The notes under the pieces are model-generated. The model had not been told where the DNA came from, did no database searches, and was given only the letters and a program-made list of their open reading frames with translations. A program made the translations under genes and the position numbers. Positions 8,612 through 17,054 of a stretch of DNA of 36,608 bases are shown piece by piece. The DNA lies in assembly GCA_021737225.1 (NCBI GenBank), contig JAIPEJ010000006.1, positions 1 through 36,608 of the forward strand, given 5' to 3'. Positions within the stretch are counted from its first letter, which is position 1. Each line of letters begins with the position of its first letter. This DNA comes from Desulfobacteraceae bacterium. GTDB taxonomy: Bacteria > Desulfobacterota > Desulfobacteria > Desulfobacterales > Desulfosalsimonadaceae.

Positions 8612-9484
8612 TTACCTCGCTGCCTGACGGATTTTTTCGGCCACGGAAAGAAGATTTTCCCGCCAGTTTGCAGCCAGCGGGTCCGCGTCAACCACGCTTC
8701 CGTCAATGGCCCGGGCAATCACTTCGGCGGCGCGGCTTGAAACCTGCGGCTGCACCAGCACCGTCTGAATTTTTTTCTGCCGGGCATGCTTGATAAGTCG
8801 TTGGATTTCCGCGGACTTCGGGGACTTGCCCGCTTTTTCCACAGGGATTTGTTTTAAGCCGTAGGCATCTGCAAAATATCCCCAGGAGGGATGGAAAACC
8901 AGGAATTCCGGGGTCTTTTTACCGGGCGGAAAAAGGCTGCGCAGTTTTGCATCCAGTTCGTCCAGGGCGGATACGAACTGCCGGTACCGGGAGTTGTAGA
9001 ATTCAGCGTGCTGCGGGTCGGCTGCAATAAATGCCGTTACCATATGTCTGGCCTGGAGCATGACCAGCGGCGGGCAGAGCCATATGTGCGGATCTTTCCC
9101 ACCGTGGGCGTGCTTTTCGGATGCTGTCGGGTCAATGGGCTGTTTTTCGATCCAGGCATCGGTATGGACAATGGCCAGATCCGGGTTTGCCTTGCGGATT
9201 TTGTCCATCCAGGCGGATTCAAACGGCACGCCGACAGCAAGGTAAATGTCTGACTCGGCCAGGGCGGTCATCTGCCGGGGCGTTGGTTCGTATGTGGCCG
9301 GATGGGCGCCCGGGGGCACCATGACCCGGATATCGGCCCGGTCTCCGGCGATCTGTTTGACGAAATATTTCTGGGGCGGGATGCTGACAAATACCTTGAG
9401 CCCGGGGGCGCTGTTTTCCGCTTGCGCCGATGCTGCCGCGGCGATCAGAAGGATTGTGCCGATTACCGTAAAAATCCGTTTCAT
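8612..9484 (-). CDS. Zinc/manganese-type ABC transporter substrate-binding protein
   Basis: Periplasmic cluster A-I (ZnuA/MntA/TroA) metal-binding protein of 290 aa, first gene of the importer operon. ATG 9484 (MKRIFTVIG) is chosen because it begins a clear signal peptide (TVIGTILLIAAAASAQA) with probable cleavage after ASA; the ORF track's extra 32 residues are spurious. Metal-ligand regions are VPPGAHPATYEPT (His), DPHIWLCP (His), FHPSWGYFADAYGL (His) and a C-terminal DADPLAANW (Asp). A short EKHAHGGKDPH stretch corresponds to the His-rich loop of zinc-binding members. No Zur-like operator was recognised in the 129 bp upstream of it. Confidence 0.93.
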   Translation of the reverse strand: MKRIFTVIGTILLIAAAASAQAENSAPGLKVFVSIPPQKYFVKQIAGDRADIRVMVPPGAHPATYEPTPRQMTALAESDIYLAVGVPFESAWMDKIRKANPDLAIVHTDAWIEKQPIDPTASEKHAHGGKDPHIWLCPPLVMLQARHMVTAFIAADPQHAEFYNSRYRQFVSALDELDAKLRSLFPPGKKTPEFLVFHPSWGYFADAYGLKQIPVEKAGKSPKSAEIQRLIKHARQKKIQTVLVQPQVSSRAAEVIARAIDGSVVDADPLAANWRENLLSVAEKIRQAAR

Positions 9485-9613
9485 GTCTCTGCACTCCGGC
9501 CCGTGGGTGGGGATGAAATCCATGTATCTGTCGGCTGATGTAATCTCTAAGAAGTATGCCGGTTTTCCGGCACGTGTCAAGCAGGTTTCCCGGAAAATCG
9601 GAATGCGGCCTCC

Positions 9614-11827
9614 TCAGGATTCGTCCGGTACGCCTTTGGTGAAGTTGTATTTCCGGATACCTTCCAGGATGCCACCGGCGCAGGGCTTGCCGGCAAAATA
9701 GATTTTGCTCACGCCCTTGAGGTGTTCGAGCTCCGGGCTGTAATTTCCCACGACAACGCCGTACTGCTCGCCGCGGAGCATTTCCTCGTCGTTGCCGGAA
9801 TCCCCGCTTACCAGGAAATTCGTTATCGGCATTTCCCACTTATAGCTCAGGTACCGGATCGCCTTGCCCTTGGATGCCCGGTAGGGAATAATGTCCAGGT
9901 ATTGTTCGTGGGAGTAGATCAGGGTATAGCGCAGCCGGCTTTTGGCCAGCTTGTTGTGGATTTTGGCAATCCGGTCCTTGCCGGGCTCCATGTTATAGCT
10001 GAGCTTGTATTTCTGCTGGGCGGATTCGTCCTGGAGTTCCAGAAAATTAAATTCCGCGAGCAGTTCCATGATTTTTTCCCGGTTCCAGCGGCTGGCGATA
10101 TGCGCATCCCATCCCTTGTCGTACTGGAGATCGCTGCCGTAGTAGATTTCCGTGCCCACATCCGAGATGACCACGTCCGGCCGGGGAAACCCGTGTTCTT
10201 CAAGCACGCTGATGGCCGAATGGGACCGGCGGCCCGTGGCCACGCCAAAACCCACTTTTTGCTGGTTCTCCCGGAGCCATTGGATCAACTCCTCCTTATG
10301 GCCGGTATCTTTTCGGCTGTCATCGTCGCAGATCAGGGTGTTGTCGATATCGCTTATCAGGAAGCGCTGCACTTTCGACAGGCGCTTGCCTACCGGGTTT
10401 GCGGTTCCCGCTGCAGCGGGGCGTGCCGTGGCGGTTTTTTCGATAATCTGCCGGATTTCTTTTGTGTAGGTATCTGCATGGCTTTCCCACGTATAATACC
10501 TGCGCACGTTCATGATCCCCTTTTTGGAGTAATCCTCCCACAGTTGTTCGTCTATGAGGATTTTTTTAATGGCATCGGCGATTTCGGTGGTTTTGTTGGG
10601 GTCAATCAGGATGCCGTTTTCGCAGGTGCCGATGATGTCGTGCGGGCCGCCGTCATTGGTGGCTACAAGCGGCAGGCCGGTGGCCGCGGCTTCCAGCAGG
10701 GTCAGGCCGAAGGGTTCGGTCAGTGCCGGGTTGACAAACACCCCCCGTTTTTCCGCAGTGATCCGGTATAACTCCGGCACTTCGTATTCCGGGTCGTGCT
10801 TCTTGGGGATGGCCATTTTGCCGTAAAGGTCATAGCGGTCCATCATCAGCAGCATCCGGGTGAGCACGTCTTTTTCGTTTTCCTCCATTTCATTGATGTC
10901 CCTTCGGATGCCGGCAAAAATGGCCAGGTTGGCCATGGTCCGAAGCTCCCGGTCCTCGCCGTAGGCCTGGATCAATCCGGAAATGTTTTTGCGTTTGTCC
11001 GGCCGGGAAAGCGCCAGTATCAGTGGCTTGTCCGGATACATAAAGAAGCGTTCCAATTGCGCGAGCATGTTGGCCTGGGCGTACTTGGCAAATTCGGTTT
11101 TTTCCGCCTCCGGCAGCCGGTCGTGGTAATAGGGATGAAAGCGCTCCACGTCGATACCCGGCGGGATGACCTTGTATTCCGGGAACTCGGAGTTTGTATA
11201 GATGCCGTATTGTTCCGTGATTTCCTGGTTCGTGCTGGTCACCACCAGGTCAGCGTTTTTCAGGATCTCTTCCTCGGTGTCGATGCGGACATCGATCCTG
11301 TATTTCTTGACAATGTCGGATTCTTTCATTCCGTCATTTAAAAGCTTCTGCTTTTTTGGGATCCCCATGGAATGCCCGGTGAAAACAAACGGGAGATCGT
11401 AGAGCTCGGCAAGATTCATGGCCACGTATCCCGCATCCGGGTAATGCCCGTGAAACACCTCGGGGCATTCTTTATCCTTCTTGATGAACTTGATGGTCTT
11501 GTCGATGTATTCATCCAGATACGGCCAGAGCAGTTCCTTGCGGATATATTTCTTGCCGCCGCATTGAATGCGCACAATCCGGCACTTGTCATTGTATTGT
11601 TCAACGGGCCGCGCGTAGTCGTCAGATACCCTTGGATCGTCGATAAGACGGGTGAAAAGATCCACCCTGCGGATATCATCGCGGCTGCTCAGGTGCTTGG
11701 CCAGTTCGGTCACGTAAAGTACCTGGCCGCCGGTATCTGCATCTCTGCCCAGTTCCGGGTTTTCAAATCGAACCAGGCCGTGAATGCTGAACATTTGAAT
11801 GTATAGCGGTTTTCCCGTTTCAGGCAT
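9614..11827 (-). CDS. Sucrose-phosphate synthase with fused sucrose-phosphatase-type HAD domain
   Basis: Predicted bifunctional enzyme of 737 aa that makes sucrose-6-phosphate from UDP/ADP-glucose and fructose-6-phosphate and then dephosphorylates it. Residues about 1-470 are a GT4 (GT-B) domain: GRDADTGGQVLYV near the N-terminus, SRPDKRKNISGLIQAYG, and the nucleotide-sugar E-x7-E motif EPFGLTLLEAAATGLP. A linker rich in Ala/Thr leads to an HAD domain from about 490, with DIDNTL (motif I), GVATGRR, and GDSGNDEEML (motif IV). The acid motifs are intact, so the phosphatase half may be active, unlike the degenerate domain of many SPS proteins. ATG follows CAGGAG. It overlaps the fructokinase stop by 8 bases, implying coupling. 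Confidence 0.92.
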   Translation of the reverse strand: MPETGKPLYIQMFSIHGLVRFENPELGRDADTGGQVLYVTELAKHLSSRDDIRRVDLFTRLIDDPRVSDDYARPVEQYNDKCRIVRIQCGGKKYIRKELLWPYLDEYIDKTIKFIKKDKECPEVFHGHYPDAGYVAMNLAELYDLPFVFTGHSMGIPKKQKLLNDGMKESDIVKKYRIDVRIDTEEEILKNADLVVTSTNQEITEQYGIYTNSEFPEYKVIPPGIDVERFHPYYHDRLPEAEKTEFAKYAQANMLAQLERFFMYPDKPLILALSRPDKRKNISGLIQAYGEDRELRTMANLAIFAGIRRDINEMEENEKDVLTRMLLMMDRYDLYGKMAIPKKHDPEYEVPELYRITAEKRGVFVNPALTEPFGLTLLEAAATGLPLVATNDGGPHDIIGTCENGILIDPNKTTEIADAIKKILIDEQLWEDYSKKGIMNVRRYYTWESHADTYTKEIRQIIEKTATARPAAAGTANPVGKRLSKVQRFLISDIDNTLICDDDSRKDTGHKEELIQWLRENQQKVGFGVATGRRSHSAISVLEEHGFPRPDVVISDVGTEIYYGSDLQYDKGWDAHIASRWNREKIMELLAEFNFLELQDESAQQKYKLSYNMEPGKDRIAKIHNKLAKSRLRYTLIYSHEQYLDIIPYRASKGKAIRYLSYKWEMPITNFLVSGDSGNDEEMLRGEQYGVVVGNYSPELEHLKGVSKIYFAGKPCAGGILEGIRKYNFTKGVPDES

Positions 11828-12725
11828 GCTTTTCTCCTGTGATTCGATCTATAAACGCGTCATAAAAGGATTGGTCATCGGGTATTGCGCCCTGTATTTG
11901 ACAAATCCGGGCCGAAAACGCCGAGGCTTCAGTGAGAATGCGTTCCGGGGACCAGTCGTTGAGATACCCCCAGGCCAGCACAGCCGCATATGCATCCCCG
12001 GCGCCCACCGAATCGACCACCGGGCCGAACTCGGGCACCTCCGATTTATTCCGCGATTGCGGGGTAAACAATTCACTGCCCGCGCTTCCGCGGGTCAGGG
12101 AGACCTTCTCGATTTTGTATTCCCGCATGAGCCAATCGATGAACCGGTCTTCCGACAGCGGGCTGTTGAGCATATCGCGAACCATGGTGACTTCCGCGTC
12201 ATTGATTTTAAGGATATCGGTCTGCCAAAGCGAGTTGCGCACGATTTCCGTGTTGTAGCAGCCGGGGCGAAGGTTTATATCGTAGAGGCACCGGGTCTCC
12301 GGGCTCCGGCTTTCCAGAAAATCCTGGAGGCGCCCGAAAGCAGCGGAAGTGCGCTGAACCAGGGTTCCAAAATAAATCAGGGCAGGGGGGCTGCCTGTAA
12401 TTGCCTCGGGAGAACCGGGCAGTTCGATGTGATCATATGCAACATCCCGCAGGATCTCGAATTCGTGGTTGCCAGAACCGTCAGGATGCACCAGCACCTT
12501 GCCGGTGGGATGCCGGGCGTCGACCTGTACATGGTCGGCGCCAAATTTGCGGCGCTTTAACAGGTCCAGGATCTCCCGGCCGGTTTCATCTTCGCCGATG
12601 CGGGAGACGAGCTTTACCGGCCAGCCGAACTGGTGCAGGTGATATGAAAAATTAAACGGTGCACCGCCAATACGGCGGTACTCCGGAAAAATATCCACCA
12701 GGATTTCGCCGATTACCAGAATCAA
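11820..12725 (-). CDS. PfkB-family sugar kinase, probable fructokinase
   Basis: Ribokinase/PfkB-fold kinase of 301 aa. It shows the N-terminal substrate motif GGAPFNFSYHLHQFGWPV and the C-terminal ATP/anion-hole signature DSVGAGDAYAAVLAWG with catalytic Asp. Placement directly before sucrose-phosphate synthase/phosphatase argues for fructokinase (fructose to fructose-6-phosphate), as in the sps-spp-fruK clusters known from halotolerant methylotrophs. The start is TTG at 12725, preceded by a strong GGAGGAAAGG Shine-Dalgarno; this is the first gene of the sucrose operon. Other PfkB substrates such as ribose or adenosine cannot be excluded by sequence alone. Confidence 0.9.
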   Translation of the reverse strand: MILVIGEILVDIFPEYRRIGGAPFNFSYHLHQFGWPVKLVSRIGEDETGREILDLLKRRKFGADHVQVDARHPTGKVLVHPDGSGNHEFEILRDVAYDHIELPGSPEAITGSPPALIYFGTLVQRTSAAFGRLQDFLESRSPETRCLYDINLRPGCYNTEIVRNSLWQTDILKINDAEVTMVRDMLNSPLSEDRFIDWLMREYKIEKVSLTRGSAGSELFTPQSRNKSEVPEFGPVVDSVGAGDAYAAVLAWGYLNDWSPERILTEASAFSARICQIQGAIPDDQSFYDAFIDRITGEKHA

Positions 12726-12792
12726 CCTTTCCTCCGAGCAAAGGATTACTATCCAAAGATATTTGAAATTTCATCGTGTAAAGAATTCAGAA

Positions 12793-12840
12793 TCCAGGAG
12801 TCAGGAGTCAGAATTCAGGAGTCAGGGGTCAGGGGTCAGA
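12793..12840. repeat. Short tandem repeat GGAGTCA/GGGGTCA, left block
   Basis: About six imperfect copies of a 7-base unit (AGGAGTC, then GGGGTCA). The complementary unit occurs at 13066-13102, so the two blocks form inverted flanks around the remnant four-helix-bundle gene. Confidence 0.75.
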
Positions 12841-12846
12841 ATGAAA

Positions 12847-13102
<256 letters not shown>

Positions 13103-13182
13103 ATTTCAATAGGTTATAAATCGTGAGAGATGAGCTCTCAGAATGATCGCGTAAGAATCTATACGCAAATAATTTAAACGCC

Positions 13183-13199
13183 TTGACAAAAATTGTCAA
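13183..13199. promoter_or_regulatory. Perfect palindrome TTGACAA-N3-TTGTCAA
   Basis: The inverted repeat TTGACAAAAATTGTCAA has 7-base arms and a 3-base spacer, about 140 bp upstream of the ArsR-family gene. It contains a -35-like TTGACA, but no matching -10 is evident. It may bind a regulator; no partner can be named. Confidence 0.35.
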
Positions 13200-13266
13200 A
13201 TTCCGGGCAGTTTTCTTTGCGGCCGACTGGATTTGATATACTCCGGCGCGTTACCGGAAAAATCGT

Positions 13267-13317
13267 TTGACAAATCCCGTGTAGATTACATATTAATGTG
13301 TGTTCATATGATAATAT
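13267..13317 (+). promoter_or_regulatory. Sigma70-type promoter with overlapping ArsR/SmtB-type operator
   Basis: TTGACA at 13267-13272 is followed after 18 bases by TATTAA (13291-13296), a plausible -35/-10 pair. An AT-rich imperfect inverted repeat, ATATTA...TAATAT, spans 13290-13317 over the -10 and likely start of transcription. This is where CadC/SmtB-family repressors usually bind. The product of the next gene is the expected autoregulator. Confidence 0.5.
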
Positions 13318-13336
13318 AAAAAAGGGATTTTGCATA

Positions 13337-13723
13337 ATGCCGTCAAAAGCCGGGATTCAAAACGAAACCGAAGAAACCGTGGAGGTCTGCAGTGCCCGGA
13401 TCATTCACCGGGAAACCCTGGCGGCCGTGCAGGCCGCCATGCCCGGAGATGCAAGGATCTGCGATCTGGCTGATTTTTTCAAAATATTCGGGGATCGCAC
13501 CCGCATTTCGATTCTATGGGCCCTGTCAGAATCCGAGATGTGCGTGTGCGACCTGTGCGCCCTGCTGGATATGAAGCAGTCCGCGGTTTCGCACCAGTTG
13601 AAACTGCTGAAGCAATCCCGTATCGTCAAGTATCGGCGGGAAGGCAAGGTGGTTTACTATTCCCTGGATGACGAACATATCCGCCGGGTGCTCAACCTCG
13701 GCTTGCAGCATGTTTGCGAGTAG
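13337..13723 (+). CDS. ArsR/SmtB-family metal-sensing repressor (CadC-like)
   Basis: Winged-helix metalloregulator of 128 aa. The DNA-recognition region is MKQSAVSHQLKLLKQSRIVKYRREGKVVYYSL. A cysteine cluster C69-V-C71-x2-C74 (SEMCVCDLC) in the alpha-3 region, with extra cysteines C18 and C42 near the N-terminus, matches the CadC thiolate site for Cd/Pb/Zn. A C-terminal DDEHIRRVLNLGLQHVCE retains Asp/His/His of the alpha-5 zinc site with Glu at the last position. The start is ATG 13337 preceded by AGGGA; the ORF track's GTG at 13298 lies within the operator. Divergence from the zntA-type gene is only 22 bp, so the two form a self-regulated export operon. Confidence 0.92.
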   Translation: MPSKAGIQNETEETVEVCSARIIHRETLAAVQAAMPGDARICDLADFFKIFGDRTRISILWALSESEMCVCDLCALLDMKQSAVSHQLKLLKQSRIVKYRREGKVVYYSLDDEHIRRVLNLGLQHVCE

Positions 13724-13745
13724 AGAAAACCAGGAAGTTAAATTC

Positions 13746-15863
13746 ATGCAGAAATACCGGGTGAATAATCTGGATTGCGCGGTTTGCGCCCAGAAGCTTG
13801 AAGATGCACTCAATAACACGCAGGGCGTCAGTTCTGCCTCAATTGATTTCGGCACGTTGACGCTTCATCTGGATGCCGATGACACGGATGCAGCCAGGCG
13901 CGTGGTAAAGGAATTGGAGCCGGGGGTGGAGCTTGAACCCTTGTCCCGGACGGGCCGGCGGGAAGACGCCGGTGCAGGCAAAACCTTCCGCCTGAAAGCC
14001 GAGATTGCCAAGATCACTGCGGCCGCGGTGCTGTTCGCGCTGGTGCTGGTGTGCGATTATTATGAAGGCCTTGGTGTGCCGCCGGTCTTGTTTGCCGTGC
14101 TTTTGGCTGCTGCCTACCTTGCCGCCGGCGGGCGCGTGCTGGCGGCCGCCGGGCGAACCGTGGCAAAACGCGATTTTTTTGACGAAAATGTGCTCATGGC
14201 CATTGCCACCATCGGGGCCATTGCCATCGGGGCTTTTTCCGAGGCCGTGGGCGTGATGATTTTTTACCGGGCCGGGGAGTTTCTGCAGAACCTGGCCGTA
14301 TCCCGATCCAGGCGCTCAATTGCCTCCCTGCTGGAGCAGCGTCCGGAGTTCGCCAATTTAAGGACCTCTGCGGGCGTATCCCGGGTGGCCCCGGAAAGTG
14401 TTTCCGCGGGTGATGTCATCGTGGTTAAGCCCGGGGAAAAAATTGCCCTGGACGGCAGTATTCTGGAAGGCGACTCCCAGGTCGATACCTCGGTGCTCAC
14501 CGGTGAGTCCGTGCCGCGCCGGGTGGAGGCCGGTGATGCGGTAATGGCCGGCGGCATTAACATGTACGGCACCATCCTGGTGGAAGTGACAAAGCCGTTT
14601 GAGCAGTCCTCCATTGCCAAAATGGTGGAACTGGTGGAAAATGCCGCTGCGCGCAAGTCCACCACCGAAAACTTCATTACCGTGTTTGCCCGTTATTACA
14701 CGCCTGCCGTGGTGCTTGCAGCCATGGCAGTCGCGTTTGTCCCCCCGCTTTTCATAACGGGCGCCTCCCTTGAGCAATGGGTGTACCGGGCCCTGGTGCT
14801 GCTGGTGATCTCGTGTCCGTGCGCACTGGTCATCAGTATTCCCCTGGGTTATTTCGGCGGTATCGGCCGGGCCTCCAGGCACGGGATCCTGGTCAAGGGC
14901 TCCAATTTTATTGACGCACTGGCCGGCCTCAAAACCGTAATCTTTGATAAAACCGGCACCCTGACAGAGGGGGTTTTTCAAGTGGAGCAGGTGGTGCATC
15001 AGAACGGATATACCCCGGAGCAGGTACTTGAATTTGCCGCCATGGCAGAGCAGCATTCCAATCACCCCATTGCCCGGGCCATCGTGGCGGCTTACGAAAA
15101 CAAGGGACACCGGGTGGCCCCCGAACGGGTCAACGGTCACGTGGAAACCTCCGGAAGCGGGGTTCGGGTGGAATTCGACGGTAAAGCGGTGATCGTGGGA
15201 AACGATCGCTACATGCACAGCCATGGCATCCCGCATGATCAGTGCATGATCGAGGGGACCGTGGCGCACGTGGCCGTGGGGGGAAATTACGCGGGCTACA
15301 TCCTCATCGGTGACCGCATCCGGGAAGATGCCGGCCCGGCCATCGCATCGCTGCGGGCAAGCGGAATTGACCGCATCCTCATGCTCACCGGGGACAATCA
15401 GTGCGCCGCGGATTATATTGCCGATCGCCTGGAGCTGGACGGTCATTTTGCCGACCTGCTGCCCGAAGACAAGGTTGCCGCCCTGGAGCGGATTCAGGCG
15501 AAAAATACGGGCCGCGGGCGCATCGCATTTGTGGGCGACGGGATCAATGACGCCCCGGTCATTGCACGGGCGGATGTGGGAGTGGCCATGGGCGGACTCG
15601 GTTCGGATGTGGCCATTGAGACCGCAGACGTGGTGCTCATGACCGACTCCCCGGGAAAAATGGCCGAAGCCGTGACCATTGCCAGGCAAACCCGGGTCAT
15701 TGTGTGGCAGAACATTTTTATCGCCCTATCGGTCAAGGGCGCGGTTATTGCACTTGGAATTGCGGGCCTGGCCACCATGTGGGCGGCCGTGTTTGCCGAT
15801 GTGGGCACGGCCCTGATCGCAGTTATCAACTCCACCCGGATTCTGGGAAAGAAAATTCGATAG
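13746..15863 (+). CDS. P1B-type heavy-metal ATPase, Zn/Cd/Pb exporter (ZntA type)
   Basis: Inner-membrane metal-exporting ATPase of 705 aa. The N-terminal metal-binding (HMA) domain has DCAVC (C11, C14). The membrane CPC motif is SCPCALVIS near residue 356, the phosphorylated aspartate is in DKTGTLTEG near 401, followed by the HP motif HPIARA and GDGINDAPVIARADVG. The last transmembrane region carries VKGAVIALG and ADVGTALIAVINSTRIL, the Lys/Asp pair typical of the ZntA/CadA group rather than copper pumps. ATG 13746 (MQKYRVNN) follows AGGAAG; the ORF track's 26 extra residues overlap the repressor gene. It is cotranscribed with the upstream CadC-like repressor, and metals bound by that repressor should induce it. 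Confidence 0.95.
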   Translation: MQKYRVNNLDCAVCAQKLEDALNNTQGVSSASIDFGTLTLHLDADDTDAARRVVKELEPGVELEPLSRTGRREDAGAGKTFRLKAEIAKITAAAVLFALVLVCDYYEGLGVPPVLFAVLLAAAYLAAGGRVLAAAGRTVAKRDFFDENVLMAIATIGAIAIGAFSEAVGVMIFYRAGEFLQNLAVSRSRRSIASLLEQRPEFANLRTSAGVSRVAPESVSAGDVIVVKPGEKIALDGSILEGDSQVDTSVLTGESVPRRVEAGDAVMAGGINMYGTILVEVTKPFEQSSIAKMVELVENAAARKSTTENFITVFARYYTPAVVLAAMAVAFVPPLFITGASLEQWVYRALVLLVISCPCALVISIPLGYFGGIGRASRHGILVKGSNFIDALAGLKTVIFDKTGTLTEGVFQVEQVVHQNGYTPEQVLEFAAMAEQHSNHPIARAIVAAYENKGHRVAPERVNGHVETSGSGVRVEFDGKAVIVGNDRYMHSHGIPHDQCMIEGTVAHVAVGGNYAGYILIGDRIREDAGPAIASLRASGIDRILMLTGDNQCAADYIADRLELDGHFADLLPEDKVAALERIQAKNTGRGRIAFVGDGINDAPVIARADVGVAMGGLGSDVAIETADVVLMTDSPGKMAEAVTIARQTRVIVWQNIFIALSVKGAVIALGIAGLATMWAAVFADVGTALIAVINSTRILGKKIR

Positions 15864-16157
15864 TGGGCGTCGGGAAAGTCGCCGTTTCCGGGTAAACACG
15901 GATTCATGCGGGTCTGAAGCAGAGGCAGCGGAGATGAAAAAATGGGCAGCAGCCGCCCGGCTCTGTTTGAGCCGAAAGGCGAGTTTGCCGAGCCGCCGCG
16001 AAGCAAGCCTTAGAGATGCCCGGCCCGAGTGCAGCGACATGCGGCAGTCCCGGCAAGCGAAGCACGCGGATAAACTTTGAAGACCGGGGTTTTCCCCGGA
16101 AACTTTCAATCTTGCAAGGCTCTGCAAAAAAACATCAGGCTTCCCGGGTTTTCGCAG
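15864..16157. other. Structured intergenic sequence after the metal ATPase
   Basis: No supported gene. It contains GGCTC-TGTTT-GAGCC (about 15959-15973), a run of related GCCGAGCC / GCGAAGC / GCAGCGAC words, and a perfect CCGGGG-TTTT-CCCCGG hairpin at about 16084-16099 without a T-run. The minus-strand 166 aa ORF across this stretch has repeat-derived composition and no protein signature. Confidence 0.4.
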
Positions 16158-16241
16158 GGTCGGGCCGGCGGTGAAGTTTGCGCATCTGCCGTCCGCTGTC
16201 GCGCCCGATGCATCTGCGCAAACCACCCCGCCGTCCCGACC
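16158..16241. repeat. 84 nt hairpin element, copy 2
   Basis: Second copy of the element at 6825-6908, same orientation. The right arm (TGCGCAAACCACCCCGCCGTCCCGAC) and the loop (CTGTCGCGCCCGATGCATC) are unchanged. The left arm has several mismatches (GGTCGGGCCGGCGGTGAAG) that are not compensated on the other side. Downstream homology continues with GGAAAGCTT and CCTGTTTCC. Confidence 0.8.
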
Positions 16242-16392
16242 TGTCCTGACACTTCGGAAAGCTTCCCGGGCCTGTTTCCGGCAATAGTGGAAGTTCCTCG
16301 GAACAACTTTAAAGCAGTGGCCTTTTGTCCAGAAGGTTGTCCGGCCGCGAGAAATGATTATATTATGATATTCTTTTCAGGAGGGCGTATCC

Positions 16393-16596
16393 ATGAGTGA
16401 CAGGCAAAAAGATCTGGAAGCGGAACTCGGCCGCATCGAAAAGGAGATTGCCGCGTTAAACGAGCGCATCCCGCCGCATTCGGTAAAACCCGTTTTTATC
16501 CAGGAGCTCGATGAACTCGAGGCGCGGCGGGACGAAATCCTTGGCGATCTGGAAATGCGCGACCGGCCCGGTGACAACTCCGGGCAAGGGGAATGA
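16393..16596 (+). CDS. Small coiled-coil protein of unknown function (HSVKP motif)
   Basis: Protein of 67 aa with a strong Shine-Dalgarno, CAGGAGGG, 7-8 bases before ATG. It is charged and helical: an N-terminal heptad-like helix (DLEAELGRIEKEIAALNERI), a central IPPHSVKPVFIQEL motif, then a second helix (DELEARRDEILGDLEM). I recognise the central HSVKP-type motif as recurring in short hypothetical proteins of related anaerobes, but no function can be assigned. There is no signal peptide or membrane segment. It stands alone, between the hairpin element and the palindromic 150 bp element. Confidence 0.75.
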   Translation: MSDRQKDLEAELGRIEKEIAALNERIPPHSVKPVFIQELDELEARRDEILGDLEMRDRPGDNSGQGE

Positions 16597-16734
16597 TCCC
16601 GGGGACGCGAACAAAAATCAAAGGAAACATCTGCGTGCCATAAGTCAATAGGTTCATCAAAAGCCTCCTGCATAAATCAGGGCGTGGTTTGAATCAGGCA
16701 ACCTTGTATACAAAACGGGCAGCGATCAACATGA

Positions 16735-16885
16735 ATGTTACCTAATTTGAGCGATTTTCAAGTTTGCCGCAGATACCAGGAAGATGCAGACAAGCTATAG
16801 TGGACTATGCGAGACTGCATCTGACGCAGTAGATGCGGCAAAATTGGAAATCCCGGAGGGTTTCAAATTTTTAACACCTGAAAAT
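16735..16885 (-). repeat. Palindromic ~150 bp dispersed element, copy 2 (inverted)
   Basis: Reverse complement of 1-150, about 98% identical by eye, 16.6 kb away. The boundary words are ATGTTACCTAATTTGAGC on the left and TTAACACCTGAAAAT on the right; identity stops outside them. It lies about 170 bp upstream of the ptsP-like start codon, in the spacer 16597-17054. That spacer otherwise shows only a 36 bp derivative of the same element. Confidence 0.88.
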
Positions 16886-16920
16886 GACTTAATTCCTTAA
16901 AAAAATACAAAATATTGATC

Positions 16921-16956
16921 CGTGTAAAAATTTGAAACGCTCAATTTAGGTGTCAT
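16921..16956 (+). repeat. 36 bp derivative of the palindromic element (both ends, no middle)
   Basis: The sequence CGTGTAAAAATTTGAAAC matches the left end of copy 1 (AGGTGTTAAAATTTGAAAC). It is followed immediately by GCTCAATTTAGGTGTCAT, which matches the right end (GCTCAAATTAGGTTACAT). The ~110 bp core is absent. It lies 35 bp beyond copy 2, in the opposite orientation. Confidence 0.6.
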
Positions 16957-17054
16957 GCAGATGGTGCTTGAACAAACTGCAAATCTTCCATATATTATTT
17001 TTATTCGTATACGGCTCCTTCAACCACCTTTTACCTGTGAGCGGAAACCGGCCC

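Noticed and set aside
9485-9613. Terminator between sucrose and metal-import operons (GCCGG-TTTT-CCGGC)
   Set aside because: The 5-base-pair stem has no T-run on the relevant strand, so evidence is too weak.
15726-16226. 166 aa minus-strand ORF and its relative at 6633-6893, which share MVCADASGATA...
   Set aside because: The shared peptide comes only from the duplicated 84 nt hairpin element read in the same frame; it is not a protein family.
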